64,000 bases of DNA from CAZFBR01 sp035353495 [NCBI: uncultured bacterium] (GTDB taxonomy: Bacteria > DAOPZR01): assembly GCA_964517215.1 (NCBI GenBank), contig CAZFBR010000001.1, forward strand, positions 33,977-97,976, given 5' to 3'. The position numbers and the translations under genes are program-made. This document shows positions 56,864-64,000 of this stretch, piece after piece (position 1 is the first letter of the stretch; each line of letters starts with the position of its first letter). The notes under the pieces are model-generated. The model did no database searches. It was not told the DNA's origin and was given only the letters and a program-made list of their open reading frames with translations.

Positions 56864-58204
56864 ATGCTCAGATTGGTCACGGTGCCGCTCATCGGGTGCA
56901 TGCTGTTGGCGGCCGCAGGCTTGCCGGCACGGGGAGAGGCAGGGCTGGTTCGTTCGCCGGAAGTGTCGGGAGTTATCGGCAAGGATGATCAGGTCAGGAT
57001 CCAGCTCGATGCGCGCCAGGCGATCTGGCTGGGCGCTGATACCGGGGTTGTGCCTGATGGCGGCGCGGTCGCCGGGCCGGAGCCAATCACCATGATCGAG
57101 GTCATGCCGGTGTCCGGTCTGCCGCCGGTTGTGCCGGCTGCCAGTGCGCCGGCCGGGCCGCGGATCGTGCTCGGCTGGCAGTTCAATCCTGATACGGTAA
57201 CGCAGACCACGGATGCCATGACGGTGCTGGCGCCGGTCTGGTTCTCGGTGACGGTGGCCAATGAGGCGATGGTGCTGATGCGCCGTCGCGCGTCGCGCGC
57301 CTACGTCGATGAGGCGCACCGGCGCGGGTACCGGGTATGGCCGGTGGTGCAGATGTTGCAGTCCGCGGACGCGCATGCGGTGCTGACCCGGCCGGAGCTG
57401 GCCGCTGCCGCCCGCGCTGAGATCGTTGCGGCGCTGGCGGAACTGGGCGCGGACGGTGTCAATCTCGACGTGGAATACCATCCGTCCGGCGACTCACTTG
57501 CGCTGACCGTGTTTGCGGCGGAGCTGGGCGCAGCGGTGCACGCGCGCGGGATGACGCTGTCGGTGTGCGTTACCCGCCGCGCGCGGGGCGTCAGCAACCG
57601 TTATGACCGCGCCGGCCTGGCCCGCGTGGCGGACTATATCGCGCTCATGGCCTACGACCAGCATTGGAGCACCTGTCCGGAGAACGGGCCGGTGGCCGCA
57701 CTTGACTGGGTGGCAGAGGGGGTGCGGGTGACTCTGGCCGAGGTGCCGCCCGCCAAGCTGCTGCTGGGGATGCCGCTGTATGCGTTTGATTGGGTGCTGC
57801 TGCCGGATACCACGACGGCAGCCGGCGAGGCTGCGGCGCCGGCGATTGACAGCGGCGGGGTGCGCTACCTGCGGCCGGCGGCGTTCCGGGCGCTGACCCT
57901 CGACGAGGTGTGGAACCTGGCGGCGGACGGGATAACCGCCACGCGACGCGGCGACACGCTGACGGTGCAGACCTGGCTGCATCCGCCGGCCTGGTCCGAC
58001 AGCGAGCAGGTGATGTATATGGCATTCACTGATGTCGACCGGGTGCGGCACGAAATCTGGTTTGAAAACGTGCAGTCGCTGATTGCCAAACAATCGCTGA
58101 TTGACACCTACGGGCTCGCCGGGGCTGCGCTCTGGCAGCTGCAGTTTATCGATCGCGACGGCCTGGCCTGGCGGGCGTTCAGCTCACTCAATCCGGAACC
58201 GTAA
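56864..58204 (+). CDS. Secreted glycoside hydrolase family 18-like protein (YaaH/YdhD type)
   Basis: 446 residues. Signal peptide at about 1-26 (L-I-G-C-M-L-L-A-A-A-G-L, ending A-R-G-E-A). A short N-terminal domain (27-95) precedes a TIM barrel with the catalytic D-G-V-N-L-D-V-E-Y at 197-205; Glu204 is the acid. Y-I-A-L-M-A-Y-D-Q-H-W and A-L-W-Q-L near the end also fit the family. Chitinase-like enzymes of this branch often act on peptidoglycan or are carbohydrate-binding. The ATG at 56864 follows GGGGGG. Its end overlaps the end of galT on the other strand by 17 bases. Confidence 0.82.
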   Translation: MLRLVTVPLIGCMLLAAAGLPARGEAGLVRSPEVSGVIGKDDQVRIQLDARQAIWLGADTGVVPDGGAVAGPEPITMIEVMPVSGLPPVVPAASAPAGPRIVLGWQFNPDTVTQTTDAMTVLAPVWFSVTVANEAMVLMRRRASRAYVDEAHRRGYRVWPVVQMLQSADAHAVLTRPELAAAARAEIVAALAELGADGVNLDVEYHPSGDSLALTVFAAELGAAVHARGMTLSVCVTRRARGVSNRYDRAGLARVADYIALMAYDQHWSTCPENGPVAALDWVAEGVRVTLAEVPPAKLLLGMPLYAFDWVLLPDTTTAAGEAAAPAIDSGGVRYLRPAAFRALTLDEVWNLAADGITATRRGDTLTVQTWLHPPAWSDSEQVMYMAFTDVDRVRHEIWFENVQSLIAKQSLIDTYGLAGAALWQLQFIDRDGLAWRAFSSLNPEP

Positions 58205-59189
58205 CCCCGCGAAGGAAGGCGGCGCTGTGCTCGGGGAGCGCGGTATTGACGAATATCCCCGAGCCGAGCTCAAACCCCGCCACATTCGACACCCGCGGCA
58301 CCACGCTGACGTACCAGTGCTGGTAGTCCGCATGCTCAAAGCCGGGGAGCGAGCGGATGGTCAGGTTGAAATCGGGATTGTGCAGCCCGTGGTATAGCTT
58401 GCCGAGATAGGTTTTCAGGTTGACGGCCAGGTCCTGCAACTCGCTGTCGGCGGCGTCGGCGAACGAGGCGCAGTGCCGGCGCGGGAAGATCCAGGTGTGA
58501 AACGGTGACAGCGCGGCGTAGGGGATGAAGCTCACGAAATAGTCGCTGGCGACGAGCACCCGCTCGCCCGCCGCCAGTTCCTGCGCCAGCATCTGGCAGA
58601 CGACACACGCGCCGAACTCGTCGTAGTAGCGCATGGCGCGCTCGAGCCGCACCCGCGCCTGGGGCGGGACCACCGGTGTGGCGATGAGCTGCGAATGGGG
58701 ATGCTCGAGCGAGGTGCCCGCGCGCGCGCCGTGGTTCTTGAAGACCGTTATCGCGGCGACGCGCGGGTCGTCCTGGATGATCCGGTACCGGGTGCGATAG
58801 ACCTGCAGGATCTCCACAATATCCGCAGCGGACATCAGGGCCATGACGGCGTCGTGGCGCGGATGTTCGATGATAACCTCGTGGATGCCGACCCCGCTGA
58901 TGCTGCGGAAAACACCGTCGAATTTCCGCTCCGGCGTCCCGGCGGGCTGCAGCGCGGGGAATTTGTTGGGAACCACACGGGTGCGCCAGGCGCGGCCGCT
59001 CCCGCCGGTGCGGCAGATCTCGGCGGTGGCGAGCTGCTCGTTCCCCGGGCAGAACGGGCAGTCGGCACGGTGTGCGGGGAGCGTCGGATGTGCGGCGGCG
59101 GCCGCGGCGAAGTCGTGCGGACGGGTCGCCCGCTCGGTGGCGATAATCACCCATTCGTTGGAAATGACGTTCAGGCGCAGTTCGGACAC
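58188..59189 (-). CDS. galT: Galactose-1-phosphate uridylyltransferase
   Basis: 333 residues. Zinc ligands C-P-F-C-P-G-N-E near the start and the nucleotidyl-accepting E-H-P-H-S-Q-L-I-A-T-P in the middle, with the active-site H-P-H. It moves UMP between UDP-glucose and galactose 1-phosphate (Leloir pathway). The GTG start follows GGAGTAA. It is preceded by a HExxH protein gene three bases upstream, so the two are co-transcribed. No galK or galE here. Converges on the GH18-like gene. Confidence 0.93.
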   Translation of the reverse strand: MSELRLNVISNEWVIIATERATRPHDFAAAAAAHPTLPAHRADCPFCPGNEQLATAEICRTGGSGRAWRTRVVPNKFPALQPAGTPERKFDGVFRSISGVGIHEVIIEHPRHDAVMALMSAADIVEILQVYRTRYRIIQDDPRVAAITVFKNHGARAGTSLEHPHSQLIATPVVPPQARVRLERAMRYYDEFGACVVCQMLAQELAAGERVLVASDYFVSFIPYAALSPFHTWIFPRRHCASFADAADSELQDLAVNLKTYLGKLYHGLHNPDFNLTIRSLPGFEHADYQHWYVSVVPRVSNVAGFELGSGIFVNTALPEHSAAFLRGVTVPD

Positions 59190-59192
59190 GGC

Positions 59193-60374
59193 TTACTCCG
59201 TTGCCAGCCGCGGGCCAAGCGCATGCCAGGCCGCGGCGATATGCTCGGCCGCGCCAGGCGCGGCCAGCAGCTCAACGGTCAGTGCGGTGAGGGCGAGCAT
59301 GAAGCGTGCGCGCTGGCCGGTCGCGGCGGCATCAAGCGCCAGCGTGCGGACGCCGGCGGCGATGCCGTCTGTTGCGGCGGCGGCGAGCGCGGCCAGCGCC
59401 GGGCGGGCGGCTTCGGGCAGATCCGAACAGTAGGCATGGAGCCGGCCGCCGGCGCGGATGGCCGGCGCCTGCTCGACCCCGAGGAACTGCCGGGCGAGTG
59501 CCGGTTCGTAGGCGCCCCGCGCGGCGAGCAGGCCGGCCGCGTCGGCGATCAGTTCGTCGAGCAGGTTGTTGCGCATGGTGTCAAACAGCCGCTTGGTGGC
59601 GTAATGGGTGAATTCGTGCTCACAGCGGATGATCATGGACTGCGCCAGCCATTTGTCGTCGCTGAGGATGAGCCCGAGCGCGGCGGCGCTGCAGCCGCTG
59701 TAGGGTGCGCGGTTGAGCAGCACAAACCGGTCGAACAAGCGCCAGGGTTCCTCGCGGGCGATGCGGGCCTGCTCTGCGGACCAGTCGCCGTGCGGCTGTG
59801 CCGCCGTCCATGCAGCCCGATAACGGCGGATCCGGTCCCAGTTGAGCATGCCTGCGACCATCATCGCATTGACCGCGGCGGGGACTGCCACCGGCTCGCT
59901 GCGCCCGGCCATGACGCGCACACAGCAGGCGAAATCAGCATGGTCATCCGTGGTGATGACCGGCAGGGCGCCGGCGAAATGCGGAATAATGGCAAGGGTG
60001 ATCGCGCCGGGCGCGGCGAGCTGCGGCGCCTCGGCCGCCAGCGCCGCCGGCACCGGTTCGCCGCAGCGCATGACCGCGCGGTATTCGTCGGTTGTGCTGA
60101 GACCGGCACGGACGGGAAGCGACCATTGCGGCAGGGCCGCGCGCAGCCGCGCAAACGCGTCCGCCGGGGTGCTGCCGTCGAGGTAGGCGGCGCGCCAGTC
60201 GGCGACATGCGGCTCGTCGGCAAGCGGCAGCCGCAGCCGTTCCGGCAGCCGGGCATGAGCAAACGGCGGTGCGTTGTAGGCCAGCAGCGCCTCCTGCACG
60301 ACAGGGTCGGCGGTGAATTGCGCCAGGAGCGCGCGGCGCAGCGCAGGATCATGGGTCGGCAACTGCTGCAGCAT
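59193..60374 (-). CDS. Hypothetical protein with a HExxH motif
   Basis: 393 residues. C-E-H-E-F-T-H-Y-A-T-K-R at 251-262 contains HExxH (253-257), and L-D-E-L-I-A-D-A at 272-279 supplies a possible third acidic ligand, so it could be a zinc metalloprotease-like (gluzincin) fold. The remaining helical sequence is not recognised; similar proteins of unknown function (I recall a DUF7005 group with H-E-x-x-H...D-E-L-I-A-D) exist, but I cannot confirm the match. The ATG at 60374 follows GGAGGT. Co-transcribed with galT. Confidence 0.6.
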   Translation of the reverse strand: MLQQLPTHDPALRRALLAQFTADPVVQEALLAYNAPPFAHARLPERLRLPLADEPHVADWRAAYLDGSTPADAFARLRAALPQWSLPVRAGLSTTDEYRAVMRCGEPVPAALAAEAPQLAAPGAITLAIIPHFAGALPVITTDDHADFACCVRVMAGRSEPVAVPAAVNAMMVAGMLNWDRIRRYRAAWTAAQPHGDWSAEQARIAREEPWRLFDRFVLLNRAPYSGCSAAALGLILSDDKWLAQSMIIRCEHEFTHYATKRLFDTMRNNLLDELIADAAGLLAARGAYEPALARQFLGVEQAPAIRAGGRLHAYCSDLPEAARPALAALAAAATDGIAAGVRTLALDAAATGQRARFMLALTALTVELLAAPGAAEHIAAAWHALGPRLATE

Positions 60375-60399
60375 GCGGCACCTCCGCCGGAATGCGGGC

Positions 60400-60427
60400 A
60401 TTGTACCCGCCTGCCGGCAAAAGTCAA
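60400..60427 (-). promoter_or_regulatory. Promoter for the HExxH protein/galT operon
   Basis: Minus strand: TTGACT, 16 bases, TACAAT, about 25 bases before the start. Confidence 0.6.
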
Positions 60428-60680
60428 CCGGCGCAGTGCGAAATGCTGGACAGCCGTTGTGTTTGGCAACGTTGCGTCCTCAGTTGGATGCGATAGTGTA
60501 TCGTGCGGTTTGCGTCTGATGTGCCTGAAAATGGCGACCTGCTGCACGGGGAAGTGTGACAATGCACAGCGCTCCTCTGCGATTATCGCCGAACGCGGGG
60601 CGCGACAACAATGCGCTGGCCATTCCGGAGTGAGCGGAAAGAACGAATATCGTTGGCAGCGCCAACCCTTCCGCGCGTAC
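60428..60680. other. Intergenic region before tex
   Basis: About 250 bases between two promoters; no gene, repeat or RNA recognised. Confidence 0.4.
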
Positions 60681-60710
60681 TTGCCAAGCGCGTTCGATGT
60701 GTGGTATCAC
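60681..60710 (+). promoter_or_regulatory. Promoter candidate for tex
   Basis: TTGCCA, 18 bases, TATCAC with TG-G directly before the -10 (extended -10); 26 bases before the ATG. Confidence 0.4.
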
Positions 60711-60736
60711 ATGCCGTCCCTCGGGAGGGGAATAAT

Positions 60737-62893
60737 ATGCTGACGCTTGACCAGACAATCAAACTCGTGGCGGGGGAACTGTCGCTCCCGGCCGCGCAGG
60801 TGAAGAATACGCTCGCGCTCTTCGATGAGGGGTGCACCATCCCGTTCATCGCGCGCTACCGCAAGGAGCAGACCGGCTCGCTCGACGAGGTGCAGATCCG
60901 CGATATCCGCGACCGTGCCGCCTATCTCAAGGAGCTTGACGAGCGCCGCGATACCGTGCTCAAGAGCATCGAGGAGCAGGGTAAGCTGACCGACGGGCTG
61001 CGCGCGAAGATTCTCGCCTGCACCGTCAAGCAGGAACTCGAAGACCTTTATCTTCCGTACAAGCCGAAGCGCAAGACGAAGGGGATGCTGGCGAAGGAGC
61101 GCGGACTCGAGCCGCTGGCGCTGCGCCTGTGGGAGCAGCAGGAGGATGTGTCGCCTGAACTCGCCGCCGCGGCGTATGTCAATGCCGAGGCGGGGGTGCC
61201 GGATGTCGCCGCCGCGCTCGACGGAGTGCGGTTCATCATCGCGGAGCTGGTGTCCGACGATGCTGAAGTGCGCAAGCATATCCGCACCCGGACGCTGGCG
61301 GCGGGCGTGTTTGTCTCCGAGGTGCTGCCCAAGCACAAGGAGGCCAAGACCAAATTCAATCAGTATTACGAGTTCAAGGAACCGCTCAAGGTCATCCCCT
61401 CGCACCGCTACCTCGCCATCCTGCGCGGGGAGCATGAGGAAATCCTGCAGGCGCGCGTGGCGGCGCCGGACGAGGAAATCATTGCCTGGCTGGAAAAGCG
61501 CTTCATCCGCGATGCGAAACTGGCGCAGGCGGTCTGGCTGCGCGAAGTGCTGAAGTTCGCCTACAGCACCTACCTGCAGCTCTCCATTGCGGTCGAGGCG
61601 CGCGTTGCGGTGAAGGAGCGCGCTGATATCGAAGCGATCAATGTCTTTGCGGAGAATGCGCGACAGCTGCTGCTTGCGCCCCCGGCGGGCGCGCGCACGA
61701 CCATGGGCATTGACCCGGGTCTGCGCACGGGGTGCAAACTGGTGGTGGTCGATGCCACCGGCAAACTGCTGGCGGATACGGTGATCTACCCGCACGAGCC
61801 GAAGCGCGATGCTGCGGGTGCGGAGCGCACGATTGTGGCGTTGGCCAAACAGCATCAGGTTGATCTGGTGGCCATTGGCAATGGCACCGCGTCGCGTGAG
61901 ACCGAACAGCTGGCGCGCGGCATTGCCCAGCGTCATCCCGAACTGAAGCTGACCGTGGTGGTGGTGAGCGAGGCGGGCGCCTCGGTCTATTCCGCCTCCG
62001 ACCTGGCACGGCTGGAATTCCCCGACAAGGACGTGACCGTGCGCGGGGCGGTGAGCATTGCCCGCCGGCTGCAGGACCCGCTCGCTGAACTGGTCAAGAT
62101 CGATCCAAAATCGATCGGGGTCGGGCAGTATCAGCATGACGTCAATCAGGTGAAACTGCGCTCGTCGCTGTGGGAGACGGTCGAATCATGCGTGAACTTC
62201 GTCGGGGTCGATCTCAATACCGCATCGTGGGCGCTGCTGGCGTATGTGTCCGGCATCTCCGAGGCGCAGGCGAAGAATATTGTTGCGCATCGCGACCAGG
62301 AAGGCGCCTTCAAAAATCGCCGGCAGCTGCTCAAGGTTGCGCGGTTCGGGCCGAAGGCGTTCGAGCAGGCGGCGGGGTTCCTGCGCATCCGCAATGGCGA
62401 GCAGCCGCTCGACAATTCCGCCGTGCATCCCGAGCGCTACGCCATTGTCGAGCGCATTGCCGCCGACCAGGGGGTTGATGTGGCGCACCTGATTGGCAAT
62501 GAAACGCTGCTGGCGTCGATCAAGTGGCCGAAGTACGCCGACGCCGAGGTGGGATTGCCGACGCTGATGGATATCGCCGCCGAACTGAAGAAGCCGGGAC
62601 GCGATCCGCGCGACCAGTTCGAGGCGGTGCAGTTCAAGGAGGGCGTGACCGAGCTGGAACATCTCTCTGCCGGCATGGTCCTCGACGGGGTGGTGACCAA
62701 TGTCGCCAATTTTGGCGCCTTCGTCGATGTGGGGGTCCATCAGGACGGGCTGGTCCATGTCTCGCAGCTGGCGAAGAAGTTCGTCAAGGACCCGCGCGAG
62801 GTGGTCAAGGTCGGGCAGAGGGTGAAGGTCAAGGTGCTCGAGGTCGATCTCGATCGCAAACGCATCTCGCTCAGCATCAAGCAGGCCGCCTGA
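60737..62893 (+). CDS. tex: RNA-binding transcription accessory protein Tex
   Basis: 718 residues. N-terminal helical region with I-P-F-I-A-R-Y-R-K-E-Q-T-G-S-L-D-E-V, the YqgF nuclease-like domain (about 320-460, T-T-M-G-I-D-P-G-L-R-T-G-C), a helix-hairpin-helix module (N-I-V-A-H-R-D-Q-E-G-A-F) and the C-terminal S1 RNA-binding domain from about 640 (G-M-V-L-D-G-V-V-T-N-V-A-N-F-G-A-F-V-D). Tex is an essential or stress-linked transcription factor in several species. GGAGGGG precedes the ATG at 60737; the open frame upstream is non-coding. Confidence 0.96.
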   Translation: MLTLDQTIKLVAGELSLPAAQVKNTLALFDEGCTIPFIARYRKEQTGSLDEVQIRDIRDRAAYLKELDERRDTVLKSIEEQGKLTDGLRAKILACTVKQELEDLYLPYKPKRKTKGMLAKERGLEPLALRLWEQQEDVSPELAAAAYVNAEAGVPDVAAALDGVRFIIAELVSDDAEVRKHIRTRTLAAGVFVSEVLPKHKEAKTKFNQYYEFKEPLKVIPSHRYLAILRGEHEEILQARVAAPDEEIIAWLEKRFIRDAKLAQAVWLREVLKFAYSTYLQLSIAVEARVAVKERADIEAINVFAENARQLLLAPPAGARTTMGIDPGLRTGCKLVVVDATGKLLADTVIYPHEPKRDAAGAERTIVALAKQHQVDLVAIGNGTASRETEQLARGIAQRHPELKLTVVVVSEAGASVYSASDLARLEFPDKDVTVRGAVSIARRLQDPLAELVKIDPKSIGVGQYQHDVNQVKLRSSLWETVESCVNFVGVDLNTASWALLAYVSGISEAQAKNIVAHRDQEGAFKNRRQLLKVARFGPKAFEQAAGFLRIRNGEQPLDNSAVHPERYAIVERIAADQGVDVAHLIGNETLLASIKWPKYADAEVGLPTLMDIAAELKKPGRDPRDQFEAVQFKEGVTELEHLSAGMVLDGVVTNVANFGAFVDVGVHQDGLVHVSQLAKKFVKDPREVVKVGQRVKVKVLEVDLDRKRISLSIKQAA

Positions 62894-63006
62894 CCGCTGA
62901 TTGTGGTGTTTCCAATGCTGCAGGGTGCCGGCAGAGTGCGTTCCGCTGCTGGTCGGACGGGCTAACTGCGCCGCCGACCGGGTCGGTGCCGTTTGGTGTA
63001 GGTCGC

Positions 63007-63036
63007 TTGACAAGCGGGCGGAAAATGTAGTATCTT
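63007..63036 (+). promoter_or_regulatory. Promoter for tRNA-Asn
   Basis: TTGACA, 18 bases, TATCTT; 30 bases before the tRNA. Confidence 0.55.
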
Positions 63037-63066
63037 CTGCCCGCTGTAGATGGTGTGGACAATTGA

Positions 63067-63141
63067 TCCCCGATAGCTCAATGGTAGAGCACCTGACTGT
63101 TAATCAGGGGGTTGCTGGTTCGAGTCCAGCTCGGGGAGCCA
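63067..63141 (+). tRNA. tRNA-Asn (GTT)
   Basis: 75 bases folding as a standard cloverleaf. Acceptor TCCCCGA pairs with TCGGGGA; D arm GCTC/GAGC; anticodon arm CCTGA / TCAGG with loop CTGTTAA and anticodon GTT at 63099-63101; T loop TTCGAGT. The G discriminator and CCA end are encoded. The 3' end of tRNA genes is a common attachment site for integrating elements, and foreign-looking genes follow here. Confidence 0.97.
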
Positions 63142-63388
63142 TTAAAATCCTTCTCGCTGATATGCAACAGCGTCGAGAAAAGTAAGCGTTTACAACAAAT
63201 CCAACCCTTAAAAACGTGTCTAGTTCCAAAGCCGTATTTTGTCCATTTATGCCTAAAAAAGCCGTCAACTGACAGCGTAGTGACAGATTGGCGGCCATGC
63301 TCAGGTACCTATTCAACCGGTCAAGGTGTGTTCCAGATGCCGCCTATGATACGGCAAAGACGGGGGAAGGTGTGCCCTGAATAGCCCT
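63142..63388. other. Intergenic DNA after tRNA-Asn
   Basis: About 250 bases, less GC-biased than the rest of the window. No integrase gene or clear repeat is seen; short open frames have no recognisable sequence. Confidence 0.4.
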
Positions 63389-63541
63389 GTGCTGACCATC
63401 CGGCTGATTCCCGCTCTGCTGGCGGACGTGCAGGCTTTCGCACTCGAGTCCGGCATGGAGATGGGCGAGTGGGCTCCGCGGGTACTGCGCATCGCTATCG
63501 TAGCCGCAGATGCCTACGCCCTTGAACAGGTGGCAAGTTGA
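63389..63541 (+). CDS. Small protein, possibly ribbon-helix-helix DNA-binding
   Basis: About 50 residues from a GTG: V-L-T-I-R-L-I-P-A-L-L-A-D-V-Q-A-F-A-L-E-S-G. One strand followed by two helices resembles CopG/Arc repressors. The start is uncertain: the GTG lies far from GGAAGG at 63365-63370, and a CTG at 63377 would be better spaced. Probably an element-borne regulator. The following 170 bases to the next gene hold the palindrome at 63678. Confidence 0.4.
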   Translation: MLTIRLIPALLADVQAFALESGMEMGEWAPRVLRIAIVAADAYALEQVAS

Positions 63542-63677
63542 TTGAGCGGTAGCGTTCGGACCGGTGCATGGCAATGCGGGCCGCCTGTAGTGGTGGTTTA
63601 AGCGAATAGATGGCGCGATAGGCACGACGTGGCAGCAATGAAGCGTTTTGCGCTGTATTCCTGCCGGGCGAATATTA

Positions 63678-63690
63678 GGCGTAATACGCC
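63678..63690 (+). promoter_or_regulatory. 13-bp perfect palindrome, possible operator
   Basis: GGCGTA-A-TACGCC, 21 bases before the XRE regulator start; a typical place for autoregulation by such a protein. Confidence 0.4.
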
Positions 63691-63711
63691 GTATCCCCAT
63701 GGAGGGGCAAA

Positions 63712-64000
63712 ATGATTAGACTTAAGGATTTTGGCATCTCGATGCTACCAAGCGGTGAAGGATTGAAATATGTCAGGGCGCAGCAGGGACTGACGCAAGG
63801 GCAGCTGGCAAAAGCCCTGGGTCTTTCTCTGACTACAATCAACAGATGGGAGCGGGGCATTTTTGAACCAACGCGCAGTCATCGGTTGGCGTTAGAAACA
63901 TTCTGCGCAAAGCATAAGCTGCCATATCAGCAATATCAAATCGGAATACTCGCGGTCAGACTTATCAGCAACTACGACCGCTACACATCTGGGCATTGCA
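63712..64000 (+). CDS. XRE-family helix-turn-helix regulator, 5' part
   Basis: Runs off the window; about 96 residues visible. The helix-turn-helix at about 20-55 reads L-T-Q-G-Q-L-A-K-A-L-G-L-S-L-T-T-I-N-R-W-E, typical of HTH_3/Cro-like repressors, with more residues after it than a minimal Cro. GGAGGGG lies seven bases before the ATG. AT-richer codon use and position behind a tRNA suggest a prophage or integrative element. The 3' part is not in the window. Confidence 0.8.
   Translation, partial: MIRLKDFGISMLPSGEGLKYVRAQQGLTQGQLAKALGLSLTTINRWERGIFEPTRSHRLALETFCAKHKLPYQQYQIGILAVRLISNYDRYTSGHC

Noticed and set aside
63104-63316. Minus-strand frame ending in P-R-A-G-L-E-P-A-T-P
   Set aside because: That ending is the well-known artefact of translating the antisense of a tRNA gene.
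1-64000. CRISPR arrays, rRNA genes, insertion sequences
   Set aside because: I looked for regularly spaced repeats, rRNA signatures and transposase motifs and saw none; the only clear tandem repeat is at 37192-37353.

Overview
The window is a gene-dense, GC-rich bacterial chromosome segment (clearly above 60% G+C by eye) with short intergenic gaps and many ATGA/GTGA stop-start overlaps. The gene set suggests a Gram-negative anaerobe or facultative anaerobe: a LolC/E-LolD-type lipoprotein release exporter, two lipoprotein or periplasmic proteins with signal sequences, an oxygen-sensitive indolepyruvate:ferredoxin oxidoreductase and three phenylacetate-CoA ligases. It also carries traits usually met in Gram-positives: McsA-McsB-ClpC and the MurT-GatD peptidoglycan amidation pair. 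I cannot name the phylum. A deep-branching diderm lineage such as one in the PVC/FCB area is a guess, not a result.

Layout. 1-3.1 kb: end of ispF, then aroK, aroQ, an M24 peptidase and rlmB. 3.2-6.3 kb: glyA, a small cysteine-rich ferredoxin-like protein, and a STAS/HATPase regulatory pair. 6.3-11.1 kb: iorA-iorB-paaK and a membrane metallophosphoesterase. 11.1-12.5 kb: pgeF and greA, divergent. 12.6-20.1 kb: a seven-gene minus-strand operon running hom-thiE-TPR-geranylgeranyl reductase-REC/GGDEF/REC regulator-HEAT protein-membrane glycosyltransferase; its last three genes look like an exopolysaccharide module. 20.2-24.0 kb: SPOR protein, HDOD protein, K+ channel and adenosine deaminase-like protein. 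24.2-30.1 kb: hrpB with an odd insert, an AT-rich patch with an orphan membrane protein, comM and a small membrane protein. 30.1-33.6 kb: two phenylacetate-CoA ligase/ACT pairs. 33.7-38.2 kb: radical SAM protein, AT-rich gap, unusual transketolase, a 62-bp tandem repeat, and a zinc-ribbon DEDDh exonuclease. 38.3-48.1 kb: the eight-gene run lysS-lolC/E-lolD-mcsA-mcsB-clpC-murT-gatD. 48.2-54 kb: sHsp, a zinc dehydrogenase, ribokinase, lipoprotein, GPP34, inositol phosphatase and a small membrane-anchored protein. 54.1-63 kb: aconitase, YbjQ-like protein, GH18-like protein, galT, a HExxH protein and tex. 63-64 kb: tRNA-Asn followed by what looks like the edge of a mobile element (small predicted DNA-binding protein and an XRE regulator).

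The most unusual signal is at 37159-37348. Between the transketolase and the exonuclease lies a 62-bp tandem repeat in which each unit carries a perfect or near-perfect 10-bp hairpin. The loop shows AGGAG (GGGAG in the first unit) and the 3' arm contains a GTG start overlapping the preceding stop. This creates three chained 21-codon mini-ORFs that are copies of the exonuclease's own start region. Because the overlap resets the frame at each unit, the repeat keeps the same peptide although 62 is not a multiple of three. It looks like a serially duplicated translational-coupling module.
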